From positions 1 through 35,745 of the forward strand of contig SYIF01000034.1 in the NCBI GenBank assembly GCA_005798855.1: a stretch of 35,745 nt of DNA. The letters run 5' to 3'. The position numbers and the translations under genes were made by a program. Shown in pieces: positions 6,997-15,112 of this stretch. Every line of letters starts with the position of its first letter. Position 1 is the stretch's first letter. Source of the stretch: Actinomycetota bacterium. Lineage in GTDB: Bacteria; Actinomycetota; Thermoleophilia; Gaiellales; F1-60-MAGs149. Under the pieces are notes generated by a model. It saw only the letters and a list, made by a program, of their open reading frames with translations. It was not told the DNA's origin and did no database searches.

Positions 6997-8574
6997 CTAG
7001 TCGCCCGAAGGAGCAGACGGTCCCATCAGTTCATAGGCATGCGCAGAAGGCTGCTCGTCCGAGGGATCCTTGAACGAGAACTTCTTTCCAGCCTGATACT
7101 GGCCAACAACAAAGCCCACAACGGCAAGAACCATCGTGCCAACAAAGATGCCGATTGCGAGCCAGAAATAGCCCGTGACGTAGCCCGTTGGATCCGACTC
7201 CGCCTTCGTCCAATCGACGAGATAGCCGGTGTACTTCATGTAGATCACACCGAAGATCGTGCCGATCACGTTGACGACGGCGCAGACCCATGCAGCCGCG
7301 ATCCAGAACCCACCCAGCTTGAGCGGGCGGGGCCAGTTAGGCCGGTCACGTCGCAGGAGGAGGAAGCCTGTGAGGGCCAGGATATGTGCGAGCACGTAGC
7401 CAATGTTGCCGGCGAGCAGTGTGAACAGCAGCGACGGCATCATGAACAAGAGAACCAGGTTGAGCAGCATGTCGAAGGCCATCGCGCGCCCAGGAACGTT
7501 CTGCTTATTGAGCTTGCCGAGCCACCTGATCGTGAGGCCTTCTTTCCCCATGGAATACAAGGCGCGAGATCCGTCCATCGTTGCCGTGTTCATCGAGAGC
7601 AGGAGACCAGCGCAGAGGAACACGGTAAAGACAGCGCCAAGGAACGTGCCAACGGTTACGTCGAGCGCTGTCGTGAGAAATGCGATGTACGTCGGATCGG
7701 CGGCGATCGCGTCCATGCCGATCGCGGCAACGACCGTGAGTGGCAAGAGCAGCGAGAGCAGTCCGCCCATGACGGCGGTCGATGCGACTGCCTTCTTGGT
7801 GTCGTTCTTGGTGTCGTGGTACTCAGGAGAGAACGTTGCGGGAGCCTCGGGGAAGTACGAGGACCATGCGATCACCCAGAACCAAACAATGCCAAGGATG
7901 ATGGCCTGGCCCATACCTGGCGTGCCACCGTAGAACTCGACGTTCGCATCGATCGTGGCGGTGTTCCAGACGAAATCAATGTTGCTGAGCTGTCCCTTGA
8001 TGATCGGGATGAACGCCAAGGCGGCAACGGGGAGCACCATCATGACGCCGGTTGCGTACGAGAACCAGACGGCGGGGCGCATGCCGAAGTAGTTGAACAA
8101 AAAGCACGCCAGGATGCAGGCAGCACCGATCAGGCGTGGATAGGTGACGTCCATGAACAGGAGCGGCGTCGACCAAAGGAGCGCGTCGGGGTTGAACCGC
8201 GAAAGCAGCAGCGTGCCGATAATACCGCCGTAGATGGCGAGCACCGACGACCATGCGAACCAGTAGCCGAAGGTCGCAATTGGGCCGGCGAGCGAGAAGT
8301 GCTGGCGCCAACCTTCCTTAGCGAACATCGACAGGCCACCCGACTTGTCGGGGAACATTGCCGCGGGCTCAGCGTAGATGTACGCCGAAAGTCCACCAAT
8401 GAGTGCGGACAAGAACCAGATGGTCGCCGCCCAGACTGGTCCGAGTGTGAGTGTGGACCCAGCGATACCCGCCAGAATGAATCCTGGCCCTGCGAGTCCA
8501 ATAACGAATCCGTCATACCACTGCATAGTCTTGACCAGACCAATCTGATCGAGCGATACCTCAGCTCCTGGCAT
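6997..8574 (-). CDS. APC superfamily amino acid permease
   Basis: A 525-residue integral membrane protein with about 12 hydrophobic helices. Helix 1 carries the APC-type glycine-rich segment (GLAGPGFILAGIAGS). The AEPAAMFPDKSGG stretch after helix 2 and the loop motif YFPEAPATFSPEYHDTKNDTKKA fit amino acid/polyamine/choline-type transporters. It probably imports an amino acid or amine by ion coupling; the substrate is unknown. The start is ATG 8574, preceded by AAGGAGGAGA. The frame also extends to a GTG at 8661, but that would leave nine bases to the divergent gene at 8671. Proximity to the dehydrogenase suggests shared amine catabolism, which is inference. Confidence 0.85.
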   Translation of the reverse strand: MPGAEVSLDQIGLVKTMQWYDGFVIGLAGPGFILAGIAGSTLTLGPVWAATIWFLSALIGGLSAYIYAEPAAMFPDKSGGLSMFAKEGWRQHFSLAGPIATFGYWFAWSSVLAIYGGIIGTLLLSRFNPDALLWSTPLLFMDVTYPRLIGAACILACFLFNYFGMRPAVWFSYATGVMMVLPVAALAFIPIIKGQLSNIDFVWNTATIDANVEFYGGTPGMGQAIILGIVWFWVIAWSSYFPEAPATFSPEYHDTKNDTKKAVASTAVMGGLLSLLLPLTVVAAIGMDAIAADPTYIAFLTTALDVTVGTFLGAVFTVFLCAGLLLSMNTATMDGSRALYSMGKEGLTIRWLGKLNKQNVPGRAMAFDMLLNLVLLFMMPSLLFTLLAGNIGYVLAHILALTGFLLLRRDRPNWPRPLKLGGFWIAAAWVCAVVNVIGTIFGVIYMKYTGYLVDWTKAESDPTGYVTGYFWLAIGIFVGTMVLAVVGFVVGQYQAGKKFSFKDPSDEQPSAHAYELMGPSAPSGD

Positions 8575-8670
8575 GTCTCCTCCTTCGATTACGTCCGGCT
8601 CTCCATCCGGTTCTCCTTTAGCGTAGCGCGTCCACTTGCCGTTGCCTAGAGTTGCGTTCACACTGTCTTA

Positions 8671-9033
8671 ATGGTTCCCCCTCCGATCGTCATCAAATGT
8701 GAGTGCGGCGTAGAAACGCGTGGCACTGCAGGGTCCTTGATCCATTGTCAGGGCTGCGGGCTGAAGTACGACACAGCCTCGGAGGCGCAGATGTTGGAGA
8801 CGGTGGCGGCAAAGACGCAACGCCAGTTTCGCTACCTCTCGCGCGCTGGCATCGGGCTTGTGGGGTTGTGCGGTCTCGGTGGCCTCTATCTCTATACGAC
8901 ACCCGGCCTGCTTGTGGGCGCTGCGATTGGGGCGGTGTTCTGGTACGTGCTGTTGATGCCGTTTATGAAGAAGCGCATGATTGCGAAGGCAACGTCGCTT
9001 TACACTCCGACGATTTCACCGCACCGCAAATGA
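8671..9033 (+). CDS. Zinc-ribbon-like membrane protein of unknown function
   Basis: A 120-residue protein. The N-terminus carries two cysteine pairs, C-E-C-G and C-Q-G-C-G, spaced like a small zinc ribbon (residues about 10-30). Two adjacent hydrophobic helices follow (about 58-100). A basic tail (MKKRMIAK) ends the protein. I do not recognise the family. Its stop overlaps the next gene's start (ATGA), so the two are co-translated. It is divergent from the permease gene. Confidence 0.65.
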   Translation: MVPPPIVIKCECGVETRGTAGSLIHCQGCGLKYDTASEAQMLETVAAKTQRQFRYLSRAGIGLVGLCGLGGLYLYTTPGLLVGAAIGAVFWYVLLMPFMKKRMIAKATSLYTPTISPHRK

Positions 9034-9497
9034 CCACAGCGGTGCGCGGCCGCGCGCCGGATGAGGTGGTGGTGACGGAGCCCAGCAAGCGCAAGCCGGT
9101 GATGCTGGTCTCGCTCGACATTGGTTTCGATGCAGCGGCGATCACGATGGCGATTTCGTCGGCGGGTGATGCTGGCGCAGATCTGTTGATCTGTCTTGGG
9201 GTGACGCTGCCGGTCGCGAATGCGAATGCTGCGGCGCGGCGAACGATGGGCAATCCGGTGGTGCGTGAACAGATCGCCGAGATCATCCAGGAGGCCGAGA
9301 TGGCAGGCGTAAAGTCCTATCATCTCGTCTACAACACGCCACGCCCATTAGCGGCGACGATCGGCGTCGCCAAGTCGCGCGAGGTTGGTCTGCTCGTCTT
9401 CGGCCCCGATCGCAAGCGCTACGGCCGTCTGCGCTTTCGCCTGCACGCACGCACGTTGCGTCGCAAAGCCGGCTGTCTCGTCTGGCCGCTCGAGTAG
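9030..9497 (+). CDS. UspA-like (universal stress protein fold) protein
   Basis: A 155-residue alpha/beta protein. The core begins VMLVSLDIGFDAAAITMAIS and ends SREVGLLVFGPDRKRYGRLRFRLHARTLRRKAGCLVWPL, the layout of universal stress proteins (first strand with D, last strand with a C-P-V-like end). The ATP-binding G-2x-G-9x-G motif is degenerate, so ATP binding is doubtful. The start is ATG 9030 in ATGA overlap with the zinc-ribbon gene; the frame is open further upstream but that part is a shadow. Assignment is by fold pattern only. Confidence 0.55.
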   Translation: MTTAVRGRAPDEVVVTEPSKRKPVMLVSLDIGFDAAAITMAISSAGDAGADLLICLGVTLPVANANAAARRTMGNPVVREQIAEIIQEAEMAGVKSYHLVYNTPRPLAATIGVAKSREVGLLVFGPDRKRYGRLRFRLHARTLRRKAGCLVWPLE

Positions 9498-9503
9498 ACC
9501 GGA

Positions 9504-10955
9504 CTAGTAGCGCTGCGGCACACCTTGCAGGGCACGCCGAACGGCGTTATCGAACGACATGCGCTCCTTCGGCACGAGGCGGAGGATATCGTCGTTAAGG
9601 CAGATCGTCTCGTTGCGCAGCCCCTCGACGAGAGGTCGCGCAATATTCGTGTCGACAGCGGTTACGAGTCCGCACCAGCGCGACGAAAGCGTCGGTGACA
9701 GCACGGGTACCGGCACGATGAACGGTTTGCGACGCCCCGCGAGCACTGCGACCCGCTCCATCATCTCCCGGAACGTGAGGATGTCGGGGCCGCCAACGTC
9801 GAGAGAACGACCATACGCCCCCGGCAGTGCGCAGACGCCGACGAGGTAGTCGCGCAGATCGGCGTAGGCAATCGGTTGCGAACGCGTCGTCACCCAACTT
9901 GGTGTGACCATCGCTGGAAGCCGGTGGACGAGGTCACGCATCATTTGAAACGAAGCGCTCTCCTGACCTACGACCATGGCGGCGCGCAGGGTGGTGACAG
10001 GTACGTCTCCCTCTGCAAGGATCTGACCGGTTTCGTGTCGACTCTGCAGGTGATGAGAAAGCTCGGGGTCGTCATCTCCGAGTCCACTCAGGTAGATGAT
10101 CTGTTTCACACCCGCCTGCGCGGCGGCAGCTGCGGCGTTGCGCGCTGCCACGCGATCGAGTTCGGCAAAATCGCCTCCGGCACTCATCGAATGCACCAGC
10201 CAGTAGACGACGTCGAGACCGACGAAGGCGCGATCGAGCGATTCGCGATCGAGGGCATCCCCGTGCGTCACCTCGATGTCGGCGACCTGTTCAAGATCCG
10301 GATTGGCGCGACGAACGATGGCGCGTACCTGTGCTCCTTGGTCGCGCAACTCCGGTACGAGGCGACGTCCAACGTAGCCCGAGGCTCCGACCACGCCGAC
10401 CTGCAGGCCGTTCAGGCGGCCCTTCGTGTCGAGGGGCGGAGGGGCAACGGGAATCGGATCGATCACGCTGGCGATGTCTTGGAGGCTGCGTTTTGTCACC
10501 CAGCCGTGCACGAGGTGCTGTGTCAGCGTGTAGGGAGCCGCAATCAGGAACGTTTTCGCGTGGAGGTGCTCGAAGCGTGGACGGTAGCCGTCGACGATCA
10601 CACCGAGGTGGACGCCGACGCCTTCGATACGAGCGATTATGCGGAGGTGTCCCGCCGCTGCCGAGCAGGCAAAGCCCCCAATGATTGGGAAGGCAACCTC
10701 GATACCCCCCTCTACTTCTACGACCTCGGCGGCGGCGAACGTGAGGATCGTGATGCCAGTCTTGGCGACTATGAGGCGGATCGGCCCAAGTGCCTCACCT
10801 TTGGCTTGGACGATGCCACCCAGTGACCGCTGCAGGCTCGTCCAGTACGCGTCGGCGATGCTCTCTGCGGACGTCGCCGTAGGTGGAATCACAGGGTTCG
10901 CTGGCGAGAGCCAGTATTCACTGTGCTGGTTGGCGACGCTGGTCCAATATTCCAT
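9504..10955 (-). CDS. NAD(P)-binding SDR (NmrA/epimerase-like) fused to an unknown N-terminal domain
   Basis: A 483-residue two-part protein. Residues about 185-483 form an atypical SDR with the Rossmann motif VGVVGASGYVGRRL and the conserved HGDALDRESL, VYWLVHSM and IIYLSGLG segments seen in YbjT-like proteins. The first 165 residues (opening MEYWTSVANQHSEYW) are Trp/Tyr-rich at the start and then beta-rich. I cannot place this part in a family. Function of the enzyme is unknown; relatives act in redox sensing or quinone metabolism. It starts 42 bases after the BtpA-like gene stop on the same strand, so co-transcription is likely. ATG 10955 has no clear ribosome site. Confidence 0.65.
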   Translation of the reverse strand: MEYWTSVANQHSEYWLSPANPVIPPTATSAESIADAYWTSLQRSLGGIVQAKGEALGPIRLIVAKTGITILTFAAAEVVEVEGGIEVAFPIIGGFACSAAAGHLRIIARIEGVGVHLGVIVDGYRPRFEHLHAKTFLIAAPYTLTQHLVHGWVTKRSLQDIASVIDPIPVAPPPLDTKGRLNGLQVGVVGASGYVGRRLVPELRDQGAQVRAIVRRANPDLEQVADIEVTHGDALDRESLDRAFVGLDVVYWLVHSMSAGGDFAELDRVAARNAAAAAAQAGVKQIIYLSGLGDDDPELSHHLQSRHETGQILAEGDVPVTTLRAAMVVGQESASFQMMRDLVHRLPAMVTPSWVTTRSQPIAYADLRDYLVGVCALPGAYGRSLDVGGPDILTFREMMERVAVLAGRRKPFIVPVPVLSPTLSSRWCGLVTAVDTNIARPLVEGLRNETICLNDDILRLVPKERMSFDNAVRRALQGVPQRY

Positions 10956-10997
10956 TTCTAAATCTTCGCAGCGCCTCGGCTACTAGACCGGTGCTGT

Positions 10998-11852
10998 TCA
11001 GCCACCCGCTTCGGCGACGCGCTCGAGGTGGTGCTCGCGTGCCACACGCGCCAGATCGACCATGCGCTTGGCCCGCTCCGGATCGACGCGATTTTGTGTC
11101 CTACCGTCGATCTTCAAGGCCGTACCGACGATGATGCCATCGGCGGTTTCGAGGATGCGCTCGGCGGTATCGTGACGCACCCCCGTGTTCGCGAGTACAG
11201 GCATATCGGGGCAGGCCGCCTTGGCCTCTTCGAGGTCGGCGAAGCGAAACGCCGAACCTGCGCGCGGGCCCGAGATCAGGGCCGCTTCGCAGCCAAAAAA
11301 CTGGGCGCCTTGTGCACGGTCGGCAACGGTGCGCGAGCCGAGCGGCGATGCAAATTCCGGCGTCAGGTTCGTAAAGACCGCAATGTCGTCGGCGCCGATC
11401 GAGTGACGGTAGGAGAAGGCGGCGCCCGGGTCGGGTCGCAACTGCCCCATGTCGCTCTCGTAGACACCGATAAAGACCTCACGGACAAAGCGCGCTCCGA
11501 CTGATCGACCGACGGCGAGCGTGGCGAACGGATCCCAGAGCATGTCGACGCCGATCGGGAGCGACAGTTCGGGCGTGATCTCGCCGATCACGGCAGACAT
11601 TGCAGTCGACTGCTCCATCGTCACCTCAACGCGATACGGCAGGTCGCCTTCGTTACAGAAGATGATTGCGTCGACCCCAGCCTCTTGGCAAACCTGCGCG
11701 TCGTGCTTGGCCGCCTCGGCGATCGGACGCATGCCCGCGGTGCGGTCGAAAGCAGGCGAACCGGGCAGCGCGAGGAGGTGAACAACACCAATCAGCGGCT
11801 TCGAAATGCCGAAGACGCGCTGCATAACTTGGTCTGCGAGGGTGCCTTCCAT
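10998..11852 (-). CDS. BtpA/SgcQ family protein
   Basis: A 284-residue TIM-barrel-like protein. Recognisable segments are KPLIGVVHLLALPGSP at the N-terminus, GVDAIIFCNEGDLPY, LPIGVDMLWDP, and the C-terminal VLANTGVRHDTAERILETADGIIVGTALK. BtpA affects photosystem I reaction-centre stability in cyanobacteria, while bacterial SgcQ homologues are uncharacterised. Nothing photosynthetic is nearby, so a metabolic role is more likely here. ATG 11852 is chosen because homology begins just after it and a TACGGT -10 element lies seven bases upstream. Confidence 0.85.
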   Translation of the reverse strand: MEGTLADQVMQRVFGISKPLIGVVHLLALPGSPAFDRTAGMRPIAEAAKHDAQVCQEAGVDAIIFCNEGDLPYRVEVTMEQSTAMSAVIGEITPELSLPIGVDMLWDPFATLAVGRSVGARFVREVFIGVYESDMGQLRPDPGAAFSYRHSIGADDIAVFTNLTPEFASPLGSRTVADRAQGAQFFGCEAALISGPRAGSAFRFADLEEAKAACPDMPVLANTGVRHDTAERILETADGIIVGTALKIDGRTQNRVDPERAKRMVDLARVAREHHLERVAEAGG

Positions 11853-11859
11853 ACGTGTA

Positions 11860-11865
11860 ACCGTA
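11860..11865 (-). promoter_or_regulatory. -10 element (TACGGT) at the BtpA-like gene start
   Basis: On the minus strand TACGGT ends seven bases before ATG 11852, with no ribosome site between. This is the leaderless arrangement seen at several other genes in the window. Confidence 0.45.
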
Positions 11866-11909
11866 TTGGGGGTGCACGAACACTGCAACCCGTGCCACAC
11901 TCCACGGCA

Positions 11910-12404
11910 ATGAGTGAGACCGTCATTCTGCCTGCTGGAGCCGGATCCATCGACCTTGGCGAGTTTGCGTTTGAGGCCGGTCTCGTCCGGCTGGCAACAG
12001 TTGGTGCGGACGGATCGCCGCTCGATTTCTCTTCACCTGTCGTCTTGGCGGCAGTCGCCACTGCACTTACCGATGACCCATTTGCGCCGTTTTCGACGGA
12101 TGCGTTGCGTGTGCTTGCCCCCGCCGCACTCGACGCGTTCGATGCCGCCGTGCCGACGCACGACGAGTTGCAGCGGCTCGCTCCGCTGTGGCGGCCACGA
12201 CTCTTGTCGCTCGCTGGGCGCCAGGCCGAACTGACGGGCGAGCAGACGGTCGTTCTGCGTTTCGAGGAGCGCCTGCGCGAGATCAAGCTTGGCATGGCGC
12301 GTGCCGAGGCGGAAGGCGATGAGGGTCGGCGGGAGGCGCTGCACGCCAAGTACATCGAGGTCGGCACGTCGTATGCCGGTCGGCTGGCGGCGCGTGGGCG
12401 CTGA
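11910..12404 (+). CDS. Unknown protein encoded upstream of tilS
   Basis: A 164-residue protein, Ala/Leu-rich, with mainly helical character toward the C-terminus (RFEERLREIKLGMARAEAEGDEGRREAL). No signal peptide, membrane helix or catalytic motif is visible. Its 3' end overlaps the tilS start by 11 bases and it lies divergent from the BtpA gene with 57 bases between starts. I do not recognise the family. Tight coupling to tilS suggests a role linked to translation, but that is only context. Confidence 0.6.
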   Translation: MSETVILPAGAGSIDLGEFAFEAGLVRLATVGADGSPLDFSSPVVLAAVATALTDDPFAPFSTDALRVLAPAALDAFDAAVPTHDELQRLAPLWRPRLLSLAGRQAELTGEQTVVLRFEERLREIKLGMARAEAEGDEGRREALHAKYIEVGTSYAGRLAARGR

Positions 12405-13320
12405 GCTCGTCAGCCGCATCGCCGAACGGGCGGATGCACTCGGGCTAAGGTCCGCAACACCAGTGGTCGCGATGCTCTCGGGCGGTGCCGACTCGACGCT
12501 GCTTGTCGTGGCACTTGCCGAACTCGGCTGTGCGGTGCGCGTTGTGCACGTTGAGCATGGGCTACGTGGCGAGGAGTCGGATGCAGATGCGGCGGCCTGC
12601 CGCGCTCTGACAGACGCCTTAGAACTGCCGCTGACCATCGTCGCTGGGCAGGTGGAAACGGGTGGCAACCTCGAGTCGCGACTCCGCGACGTGCGTCGTG
12701 CGGCAGCGCTCAAGGCCGCGGACGGCCACCTCATCGCGACGGGCCACACGCTCAGCGATCGCGCCGAGACAGTGCTCTATCGGCTCGCCTCCTCGGGCAC
12801 TGCCCGCGGACTAACCGCGCTACCACCACGTGATGGACAGTGGGTGCGTCCACTGATCGATTGCTCTCGTGACGACGTGCGAGATGAGTTGCGACGACGC
12901 GGAGTTGCGTGGCGGGACGATCCGACGAACCTCGAGGCCGGTCCGGCCCGCAACCGCATTCGCCTCGACGTATTGCCTGCGCTCGCCCGGGCCCACCCGG
13001 GCGCCGAACGCAATCTCGCCCGCGCCGCCGGGCTGGCCGACGATGAGCGAATCGTCCTCGACAGTCTTGCCGACGACCTGATCGGCAATGATGGCTCTGT
13101 GTCCCTCCAGGCCCTAACCATCGCCCCGCCAGCGCTGCAGCGCATTGCCTTGCGCCGTGCAGCCGCGCGTGTCGGCGTGACGCTCGGGCACGACGATGTT
13201 GAGGCTTTGCGCACCGACCCGCGGCGCCGCACGCTCCATGGTGCTGCGATGGCCGAGGTCTCGCGCGGCCAGATCACGTTCCTCTCGCCCAGCTCGGGCC
13301 GACCCGAAGGCGCCACATGA
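12394..13320 (+). CDS. tilS: tRNA(Ile)-lysidine synthase
   Basis: A 308-residue PP-loop ATPase that converts C34 of the tRNA-Ile CAU anticodon to lysidine, so that AUA is read as Ile. The ATP-binding motif SGGADS is at residues 29-34. VVHVEHGLRGEESDADA, ATGHTLSDRAETVLYRLASSGTARGL and the WRDDPTN...RNRIR segment are diagnostic. The protein is short, so the C-terminal tRNA-binding domain of long TilS forms is absent or reduced. The chosen GTG 12394 lies inside the end of the preceding gene. The stop overlaps the hpt start (ATGA). Confidence 0.9.
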   Translation: MGAELVSRIAERADALGLRSATPVVAMLSGGADSTLLVVALAELGCAVRVVHVEHGLRGEESDADAAACRALTDALELPLTIVAGQVETGGNLESRLRDVRRAAALKAADGHLIATGHTLSDRAETVLYRLASSGTARGLTALPPRDGQWVRPLIDCSRDDVRDELRRRGVAWRDDPTNLEAGPARNRIRLDVLPALARAHPGAERNLARAAGLADDERIVLDSLADDLIGNDGSVSLQALTIAPPALQRIALRRAAARVGVTLGHDDVEALRTDPRRRTLHGAAMAEVSRGQITFLSPSSGRPEGAT

Positions 13321-13859
13321 CCCCCCGCCACCCCGCCCTCGTCGACCACATCGTCTCGCGCGAGCAGATTGCGACGCGCGTCGCCGAGCTTGGTGCCGAG
13401 ATCTCTGAGGTCTACGCCGGCCGCGAATTGAAATTGACCTGTGTCCTGAAGGGTGGCTTCATCTTTCTGGCCGATCTCGTCCGCGCCATCACGATTCCTT
13501 GCGCGATCGATTTCATGGTCATCTCGTCGTATGGATCGGGTACGCAATCGTCGGGCATCGTGCGGATTCTCAAGGACCTTGACGCGCCAATCGAGGGGAT
13601 GGATGTTCTCGTCATCGAAGATATCGTCGACTCGGGTCTCACGCTCTCGTATCTCTTACGCAATCTCGAGACGCGGCATCCCGCGACGCTCGAGGTCTGC
13701 ACGCTGCTCGCCAAGCCGGCCCGCCATGAGCACGACGTGCCGTGCCGTTTTGTCGGCTTCGAGATCCCCAACACCTTCGTCGTCGGCTACGGCCTAGACG
13801 CCAACGAGCGTTTCCGCGAGTTGCCCGATATCTGGTCGGTCGACAACTCGAAGCTCTAG
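13317..13859 (+). CDS. hpt: Hypoxanthine phosphoribosyltransferase
   Basis: A 180-residue purine salvage enzyme that makes IMP or GMP from hypoxanthine or guanine and PRPP. The PRPP-binding motif is DVLVIEDIVDSGLTL, followed by LKGGF early in the chain and FVGFEIPNTFVVGYGLDANERFRELPDI at the C-terminus, all typical of Hpt. It starts by ATGA overlap with tilS. In many bacteria ftsH follows this pair; here a terminator-like hairpin and a convergent gene follow instead. Confidence 0.95.
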   Translation: MTPRHPALVDHIVSREQIATRVAELGAEISEVYAGRELKLTCVLKGGFIFLADLVRAITIPCAIDFMVISSYGSGTQSSGIVRILKDLDAPIEGMDVLVIEDIVDSGLTLSYLLRNLETRHPATLEVCTLLAKPARHEHDVPCRFVGFEIPNTFVVGYGLDANERFRELPDIWSVDNSKL

Positions 13860-13862
13860 GCG

Positions 13863-13897
13863 GATGTCCAGAAGGGGTCAGGCCCTATCTGGACATC
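13863..13897. terminator. Bidirectional terminator-like hairpin after hpt
   Basis: A 10-bp perfect outer stem (GATGTCCAGA at 13863-13872, complement at 13888-13897) encloses an inner AGGG/CCCT stem. It lies just after the hpt stop, between convergent genes, in the same position and two-stem design as the site at 5367. No long U tract is present. Confidence 0.55.
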
Positions 13898-13899
13898 GG

Positions 13900-13931
13900 C
13901 CTACACGAGTGCAATGCGCGCGTCTTCTCAG
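13900..13931 (-). pseudogene. Duplicated 3'-terminal remnant of the siroheme decarboxylase gene
   Basis: On the minus strand this reads EDARIALV then stop, against EDAHLALV then stop at the end of the intact gene (14004-14034). The two blocks align without gaps with five mismatches in about 31 bases. Upstream of EDARIALV the frame is closed at once by TGA, so only a tail of a second copy remains. Confidence 0.5.
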
Positions 13932-13933
13932 GC

Positions 13934-13963
13934 GGACATGACAAGTGCGCACTTGTGGTGTCC
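13934..13963. repeat. Perfect 16-bp palindrome within a longer inverted repeat
   Basis: ACAAGTGCGCACTTGT at 13941-13956 is a perfect palindrome, and GGACA/TGTCC (13934-13938, 13959-13963) extends the symmetry across 2-base mismatched gaps. It sits between two tails of the siroheme decarboxylase gene. It could be a dimeric protein site or a hairpin. Confidence 0.5.
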
Positions 13964-14003
13964 ACCTCTGAGTTGATCGACCGCGATCGGCCCGACGAGT
14001 TGC

Positions 14004-15029
14004 CTACACGAGCGCGAGGTGCGCGTCTTCCCAGTCGACAGCGGCCTGGTCGAAGTAGACGAGGCGCGTCTTCTTGAACTCTTGGATCGAGTACAGCACG
14101 GCGTATTCGCCGAGGCCCGTCTCCTTGGAGAGGGCGGCGAGCACGGCTTCGCACTCTTCTTTATCGCGCCCGTGCGTCATCGAGAAGAGGCGGTATGGCC
14201 AGTCGTTGTAGATTGGTCGCTCGTAGCAATGCGAGACGCCGCGGTACGAGGCCATGATGCGGCCCGCCTCGTCGACGCGATCTTCGTCGACGATCCAGAC
14301 GCCCATGCCGTTCTGTCCAAAGCCCGCCTTGCGGTGGTTGACGACAGCGGCGAAACGGCGCATGCGTCCATCGGACAACAACTCGCGGCCCATCTCCATC
14401 AGTTCGGCGACGGTAAAGCCGTACTGCTCGGCGAGGTCCTTGAACGGCTCGGGCACCGCGGGGAGGTCCGTCTGCAATGCACGGACCGCGGCGATCTCGC
14501 GGTCGGTTGGTGCGCGGTGCGGAGCCTCGAGCGACGGGCGTGGTCGATCCTTCTTGGCGGCCGGGTCGCGACCGCCAACCATGTCGAGGTCGACGCCGAT
14601 TTTGAAGAAGCGGATGGCGGGGAGCGGACGAATCGACTCGATGTCAGCCAGCCGGCCGAGGAGTTCGATCGTCTCGTCGAGCCCAATCTTCGAGTCACCC
14701 GGCACGGCGATCGTAAACCACAGGTCGAACGCGTGCTCGCGCTCGTAGTTGTGTGTCACGCCTGGGTGGGCGCTGACGATGTCGGCGGCAAGCTGCTGCG
14801 TGCCCGGCTTGGTGCGGGCCGCGACGAGGCTCGACTTGTAGCCGAGACGACGCGTGTCGAAGATCCCCGAGATTTGTCGCACGACACCCTCACCGCGTAG
14901 CCGAGAGATGCGCTCGAGCATCTCGTCCTCTGGCATCTCGATCTCTGCCGCGAGAGCGCCCCACGGACGTTCTACGAAGGGCAACTCATTCTGTAGTCGG
15001 TCGAGTAAGCGTCGGTCTGCGTCATCCAT
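14004..15029 (-). CDS. Single-chain siroheme decarboxylase (AhbA-AhbB-type fusion)
   Basis: A 341-residue protein made of two Lrp/AsnC-like halves. Residues 1-150 resemble AhbA (DRRLLDRLQNELPFVERPW at the HTH, then HNYEREHAFDLWFTI). Residues 185-341 resemble AhbB (REIAAVRALQTDLPAVPEPF, then SHCYERPIYNDWPYRLFSMTHGRD). AhbA and AhbB normally form a heterodimer that decarboxylates siroheme to 12,18-didecarboxysiroheme in the alternative heme pathway; NirDLGH do this for heme d1. The two halves are joined by a basic, Pro-rich linker (about 150-185). No AhbC, AhbD or nir gene is visible nearby. ATG 15029 is the natural start. The frame stays open upstream to 16220, but that part is antisense to other genes. 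Confidence 0.85.
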   Translation of the reverse strand: MDDADRRLLDRLQNELPFVERPWGALAAEIEMPEDEMLERISRLRGEGVVRQISGIFDTRRLGYKSSLVAARTKPGTQQLAADIVSAHPGVTHNYEREHAFDLWFTIAVPGDSKIGLDETIELLGRLADIESIRPLPAIRFFKIGVDLDMVGGRDPAAKKDRPRPSLEAPHRAPTDREIAAVRALQTDLPAVPEPFKDLAEQYGFTVAELMEMGRELLSDGRMRRFAAVVNHRKAGFGQNGMGVWIVDEDRVDEAGRIMASYRGVSHCYERPIYNDWPYRLFSMTHGRDKEECEAVLAALSKETGLGEYAVLYSIQEFKKTRLVYFDQAAVDWEDAHLALV

Positions 15030-15112
15030 ATCCTGTAGAGTCGGCGCCCTTGCTCGGTCTGTCAAACGGCGCCGTGCGTGCGGCGACCCGTGGTAGCCTG
15101 AGGTGGTCATCC

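Noticed and set aside
7039-8649. 536-residue plus-strand frame
   Set aside because: It is antisense to the amino acid permease, with biased Arg/Glu/His composition and no domain. High-GC third positions explain the open frame.
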